Below are positions 59,396 through 64,000 of a stretch of 64,000 bases of DNA, piece after piece (positions within the stretch are counted from its first letter, which is position 1; every line of letters begins with the position of its first letter). A model generated the notes under the pieces. It worked only from the letters and a program-made list of their open reading frames with translations. It made no database searches and was not told where the DNA came from. The position numbers were made by a program, and so were the translations under genes. Source of the stretch: Inquilinus sp. Marseille-Q2685 (GTDB lineage Bacteria; Pseudomonadota; Alphaproteobacteria; DSM-16000; Inquilinaceae); assembly GCF_916619195.1 (NCBI RefSeq), contig NZ_CAKAKL010000001.1, forward strand, positions 682,001 through 746,000, in the 5' to 3' direction.

Positions 59396-60648
59396 TCACT
59401 CCACCGCCAGCGCCTCGGCCAGCGGCCGGCGCTGGATCAGCCAGGCGGGCAGCGCGGCCAGGGCGAAGCCGGTCAGCAGCACCGCCAGCGCGACCCAGAG
59501 CTCGGCCGCGCCCAGGGTCGGCTGCAGGGCGATGCCGGTCTGGGCCGCGAGCGCCCGGCTGATCGCGAAGGACAGGGCCCAGCCGCCGCCCAGGCCCAGC
59601 AGCACGCCCGCCGCGACCAGCGCCGCGGTGAAGCCCCAGGCGACGGCGAAGACGTAGCGGCGCGGCGCGCCCAGGGCCCGCAGGGTGACGAATTGCGGGG
59701 TCAGGAGGCGCAGCAGGATGACGGTGCTGGCCACCAGCGCCAGCAGCACCAGCGCCTGGGTGACGATCGCCAGCAGCGCCATCAGCCGCCGCAGGTCGCC
59801 GAGGATGCCGTACAGCCTGATCAGCGCCTCGGCCGGGAAGAACGCCATGGACTCGTCGGTGGCATAGGCCTGGCGCAGCCGGTAGGCGCCGGCGACGTCC
59901 CTGGCGTGCAGCACCGCCGCCGGGATGCCCGGGGTGCGGGCCGGGTCGAAGGGTGGGCCGATCCGCGCCTCGCCCTCGGCATGGCCGTCCGGCAGGCCGT
60001 GCACCGCCCAGACCAGCTCGACCGGAACCACGATCGCCCGGTCCCAGGGCGAGCCGGTCGGCTGCATCCGGCCGACCACGGTCAGCTCGACGTCGTGGCC
60101 GTCGCCGTGTTCGGCATGTCCCTCCTCCGATTCGTGGCCGTCATCGCCGTCGTGCTCCTCCTCGGCCCCGGCATGGACGCCGTGCGTCGGCCGGAAACGG
60201 TCGCCGAGGCGCAGCGGCGACGCGGCGCCGACCACCGCCTCGGTCCGCGCGGCGAAGACCCGGCCCTCGGCCAGCCCGCCGGAGAGATGGGCCACCAGCG
60301 CCGGGATCGCGCCGACGACCGGGCTGCCGCGCAGGCTGTCGCCGAAGGCGAGCGGCGAGGCGAAGGCGGGGCGGTCGTCGTTCAGCAGCGCCGCCGTGAC
60401 CTCCGGCGCCAGCAGCCGGACCGCGCCGGGCTGCAGATAGACCGCGGTCAGCAGCGCGTCGGTCTGGCTGCCCGGCGCCGCCACCACCAGGTCGAACCGG
60501 TCCGCGGCCCGGGCGCTGCCGGTGCGCAGGGCGCGCTCCTGCGACAGGATGGCGACCGACAGGGCCACGCCGACCGCGACCAGCAGCACGAAGACCAGCG
60601 CCGTGACGCGGTAGCGCCGCAGCGCCGCCCGGATCACCGGTCCCGGAT

Positions 60649-60652
<4 letters not shown>
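59396..60652 (-). CDS. FtsX-type ABC transporter permease with His-rich loop
   Basis: 418 residues. One N-terminal span, a large extracytoplasmic region and three C-terminal spans, as in MacB/LolC permeases. The extracytoplasmic region carries a His/Asp/Glu-rich stretch (residues 157-186, about seven His) that could bind zinc or another metal. It starts with GTG overlapping the ATPase stop (GTGA). With the upstream ATPase and DUF3299-like gene it resembles the ABC part of the vibrio Zrg zinc system. Confidence 0.82.
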
Positions 60653-61373
<721 letters not shown>

Positions 61374-61374
<1 letters not shown>

Positions 61375-61808
61375 CACGACAGCGCGAAGGTGGCGTCGAC
61401 CAGCCGGACCCGGCTGACGAAGCCGGTGGCGGCGTCGGTGGCCGGGCCGATCTCCAGCACGCCGCTGGCGACGATCAGCGCGCCGGGGTCCACCGCCTCC
61501 TCCCGCTCGCGCATGCGGACGAAGACGATGCTGTCGATCCAGTCGCCCTCCGAGGCGCAGAACGGGCAGGTCTCGACCGGCGCGTTGGACAGGATGAAGA
61601 AGTCGGAATCGACCTTCAGATGCGGCGCCATGAAGCCCTGGATCGAGACCCGCCTGCCGGCCAGCTCCTCCGCCTTGGGCGAGAAGCTCATGTCGCGGCC
61701 GTAGAGCTCGAACATGCGGACCCGCGGCTCCTCGGCGCGGCCCGGCCGGCCGGCGAGCGCCAGCCCGGCGGTCCCGGCCAGGGTCAGCCATCCACGTCGC
61801 GTGATCAT
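61374..61808 (-). CDS. DUF3299-like Tat-exported protein
   Basis: 144 residues. The N-terminus MITRRGWLTLAGTAGLALAG is a twin-arginine signal. The mature part shows a metal- or thiol-type motif TCPFCAS and a strand pattern like DUF3299 (GRRVSIQGFMAPHL, FFILSN). It probably acts in the periplasm for the downstream ABC system. In related zinc-regulated clusters a DUF3299 lipoprotein accompanies the same ABC genes. Metal dependence is inference. Confidence 0.72.
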
Positions 61809-61851
61809 TCCGGTGCCCTCCGTCTGCTATGGGCCTCAGAGACCTTGCGGA

Positions 61852-62000
61852 TCAGAGACCGTCTGGAAATGCGCTGGCGCGAGCCGGCTGGTGGTGATTT
61901 CGAGAACCGGAGCGCAGCGGACGGTCAAGTCCGTGAGCACCGGAAGCGGAGAAATCGCCATCAGACGGCCGCGCCAGTAGCATTTACAGGCGGTCTCTCA
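61852..62000. repeat. Long-hairpin interspersed element, copy B (149 nt)
   Basis: The outer arms are 61852-61872 and 61980-62000. Stem CTGGCGCG pairs with CGCGCCAG; copy A has CTGGCGTG with CACGCCAG, a T-A to C-G covariation. The next stem (CTGGTGGTGATTTC with GAAATCGCCATCAG) is fully paired with G-U wobbles. The apical hairpin GCGGAC-GTCCGT covaries with GCGCAC-GTGCGT of copy A. The right end supplies the TGA stop of the M20 peptidase gene (stop at 61998-62000). Confidence 0.85.
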
Positions 62001-63305
62001 CTCCATGCCGGCCGCGGCCAGGATGGTCGCCAGGCTGGTCGCCATGCCCTTGACCATCGGCTCCTTCTCGATGTCGAGCCATTCGTCGAGCGAATGCGAC
62101 CGGCCGTTCTTGTCCGGCCCGTTCTTGCCCAGGGTCACGGCGGGGATGCCGAGGCTCCAGGGGATGTTCGAATCGTTCGAGCCCTCGCGCGGCCCCTTGA
62201 ACTCGTAGCCCGCGGCCAGGATCGACGCCTTGGCCAGCTGGAACAGCGGCTCGGTCTCGGCGATGGTGCCCGGCGGCCGGTCGCCGATCACCGTGGCCTC
62301 GACCGTGATCTTGCCCTCCTTGGTCGAGCGGGCGAAGTTCTCGGTGTCCGCCGCCTGCTGGATGATGGCCAGCAGGCGCTGCTCCATCTTGGTCAGCTCC
62401 GCGGCGTCGCCGGACCGCATGTCGACCTCCATCGACACCTCGAGCGGGATCGAGTTGACCGAGGTGCCGCCCTTCAGCACGCCGACATTGTAGGTCACCT
62501 TCGGGTCGGTCGGAACCTCGGTCCGGGCCAGCAGCGAGATCGCCTCCGCCAGCGCATAGCTCGGATTGACCAGGCCGAAGGCGCCGAAGCTGTGGCCGCC
62601 CGGCCCCTTGAAGGCGATGCGGTAGCGCTTCGACCCGACGCCCTGGTTGGTGAAGGTGTCGGCCGACCCGCCCTCCATCGAGAAGAAGGCCTTGATCCGG
62701 TCCCTGTACTTGCCCTCGGTGAACAGGTGGCGCACGCCGCGCAGGTCGCCCAGCCCCTCCTCGCCCACGGTGCCGACGAACAGGATGGTGTCCTTGTGCT
62801 TGATCCCGGCCGCGTCCATGGCGCGGATGTAGGACAGCAGCGCCGCCAGGCTGAAGGTGTCGTCGCTGACGCCCGGGGCGTTCAGCCGGGTGCCGTCGCG
62901 CCGCACGGTGACGTCGGTGCCCTCCGGGAACACGGTGTCGAGATGGGCGGAGACGACGACGACGCGGTCGTCGGCGCCGGTGCCCTTCCGCAGGCCCAGG
63001 ACGTTGCCCTCCTCGTCGATCTCGACCTCGGCCAGGCCGGCGCCCTTGAACAGCTCGGCATAGGCCTTGGCCCGCGCCTCCTCCTTGAAGGGCGGGGCCG
63101 GGATCTCGACGAGCTTGATCCCCTCGGCGACATAGGGCTCGTAGTTCCGGTCGATGTGCTCGACCGCGGCCTTGTAGGCGGCGCTTTCCCGCACCGTCTG
63201 GATCTGCGCCGCCGCCTGCGTCGCCGCGTCGTCGGCGAAGGCCGGCAGGGCCAGGCCGGCGGCCATGGCGGCGGCCAGAATCGATCGTCGTGGCAGAAAT
63301 GACAT
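61998..63305 (-). CDS. M20/M25/M40-family metallopeptidase, exported
   Basis: 435 residues. The signal peptide (RRSILAAAMAAGLALPAFA) implies a periplasmic enzyme. The M20 zinc motifs SAHLDTVFPEG, GVSDDTFSLAALL and the GTVGEEGLGD glutamate are present, with the dimerisation domain between. It is probably a di- or tripeptidase-like (PepT-like) or acylase. The ATG at 63305 has GGGAGG a few bases upstream; a longer start at 63365 adds residues before the signal peptide. Confidence 0.87.
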   Translation of the reverse strand: MSFLPRRSILAAAMAAGLALPAFADDAATQAAAQIQTVRESAAYKAAVEHIDRNYEPYVAEGIKLVEIPAPPFKEEARAKAYAELFKGAGLAEVEIDEEGNVLGLRKGTGADDRVVVVSAHLDTVFPEGTDVTVRRDGTRLNAPGVSDDTFSLAALLSYIRAMDAAGIKHKDTILFVGTVGEEGLGDLRGVRHLFTEGKYRDRIKAFFSMEGGSADTFTNQGVGSKRYRIAFKGPGGHSFGAFGLVNPSYALAEAISLLARTEVPTDPKVTYNVGVLKGGTSVNSIPLEVSMEVDMRSGDAAELTKMEQRLLAIIQQAADTENFARSTKEGKITVEATVIGDRPPGTIAETEPLFQLAKASILAAGYEFKGPREGSNDSNIPWSLGIPAVTLGKNGPDKNGRSHSLDEWLDIEKEPMVKGMATSLATILAAAGME

Positions 63306-63395
63306 GCGCCCCCTCCCCTGACATGCCGTATACCCGGACGCTACCACTTGTCCGACAAGCGTCAAGCCGCCGTGAGGGGTGCGGCGTCGTCCGCC

Positions 63396-64000
63396 TCACA
63401 CCTGCGTCATCACCGCGAAGCCGAGGGCGACGAGGGCCAGGAATCCCCAGAAGGCCCAGTTCAGGTACTTCTCCAGATAGTAGCGCACCTGGTCGCCGTA
63501 GATCCGCATCAGCACCGCGATCAGGAAGAAGCGCAGGCCGCGCGAGGCCAGCGAGGACAGGATGAAGGGCACGATCGGGAACTGGGCCACGCCGCTGGTG
63601 ATGGTCACCAGCTTGTAGGGGATCGGCGTCACCCCCTTGGCCAGGATAATCCAGCTGCCCCATTCGGCGTATTTCTGCTGGAACTCCTGGAACCCGGCCT
63701 GCAGCCCGTAGAGGTTGATCAGCCACGAGCCGACGGTCTCGAACAGGAAGTAGCCGATGGCGTAGCCGACCAGGCCACCCAGCACCGAGGCGATGGTGCA
63801 CAGCCCCGCCAGCCACCACGCCCGCCGCGGGTTGGCGAGCATCATCGGGATCAGCACCACGTCGGGCGGGATCGGGAAGAAGGAGCTCTCGGCGAAGGAC
63901 ACGCCGGCCAGCGTCCACTGCGCCCGCGGCCCGTGCGCCGCCCGGATCAGCCGGTCGTATTGCCGCCGGATGAAGCCCGGCGGCTCGACCCCGGCCTGAA
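63396..64000 (-). CDS. YqaA/DedA (VTT)-type membrane protein, 5' partial
   Basis: The frame stays open to the right edge of the window, so the protein is longer than the ORF from the internal GTG at 63902. The additional N-terminal residues (PPGFIRRQYDRL, then HGPRAQWTLAG) match the beginning of YqaA-type DedA proteins. The core has SFAESSFFPIPPDVVLIPM and AKGVTPIPYKLVTITSG, and three to four membrane spans. The family is thought to move or scramble lipids or take part in membrane homeostasis. The start lies outside the window. Confidence 0.82.
   Translation of the reverse strand, partial: QAGVEPPGFIRRQYDRLIRAAHGPRAQWTLAGVSFAESSFFPIPPDVVLIPMMLANPRRAWWLAGLCTIASVLGGLVGYAIGYFLFETVGSWLINLYGLQAGFQEFQQKYAEWGSWIILAKGVTPIPYKLVTITSGVAQFPIVPFILSSLASRGLRFFLIAVLMRIYGDQVRYYLEKYLNWAFWGFLALVALGFAVMTQV

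Overview
The window is very GC-rich, densely coded chromosomal DNA with about 56 protein genes and no rRNA, tRNA, CRISPR or insertion-sequence transposase that I could see. The gene content points to an alphaproteobacterium: a MucR/Ros regulator, a DUF1491 protein, a bo3 quinol oxidase operon ending in SURF1, and several families of palindromic intergenic repeats. The family mix suggests a free-living heterotroph of the Rhodospirillales/Azospirillales type (Inquilinus-like). That placement is inference, not a database result.

Layout. 1-4.8 kb: the end of a sugar-acid type locus (MFS, L-idonate-5-dehydrogenase-like enzyme, second MFS) and a small cytochrome P450. 5-9.6 kb: a LysR/quinone-reductase divergent pair, a secreted SGNH hydrolase and small proteins. 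9.6-12.5 kb: a Na/Pi cotransporter with a PstS-like binding protein. 12.6-17.7 kb: M3 peptidase, release factor 3 and a YeiH transporter. 17.8-22 kb: a zwf-pgl-edd Entner-Doudoroff operon. 22.1-25 kb: a Clp unfoldase with an N-terminal zinc finger and a histone-H1-like tail. 25.2-31 kb: kinase-like and PhyH proteins, MarC, a threonine-dehydratase-like enzyme, a MucR variant and an aldehyde dehydrogenase. 31-36 kb: cyoABCD-SURF1. 36.2-44.4 kb: MFS, a lactate-dehydrogenase-like flavoenzyme, D-aminopeptidase, a LysR/NmrA pair, a PEP-mutase-family enzyme and a TauD dioxygenase.

44.5-54.1 kb is the most coherent accessory locus. Two divergent operons encode a CUT1-type ABC importer, RidA, an SDR, a D-serine-deaminase-like PLP enzyme, an RpiR-family regulator and a D-aminoacylase. 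The shared promoter region carries TGTAA-N5-TTACA type operators. I read it as an uptake and degradation system for an N-acyl-D-amino-acid-like compound.

54.2-58.9 kb holds two paralogous lipoproteins of unknown function around an apparently exported fumarase-superfamily lyase and a DUF4126 protein. 59-62 kb holds an ABC exporter-type system with a His-rich loop and a Tat-exported DUF3299-like protein, probably metal-related. The window ends with an M20 peptidase and a YqaA/DedA-type membrane protein cut by the edge.

The most striking non-coding signal is a pair of ~145-nt long-hairpin elements (44366-44508 and 61852-62000). They share a conserved core, show compensatory base changes, and have ends that coincide with the TGA stop codons of flanking genes.
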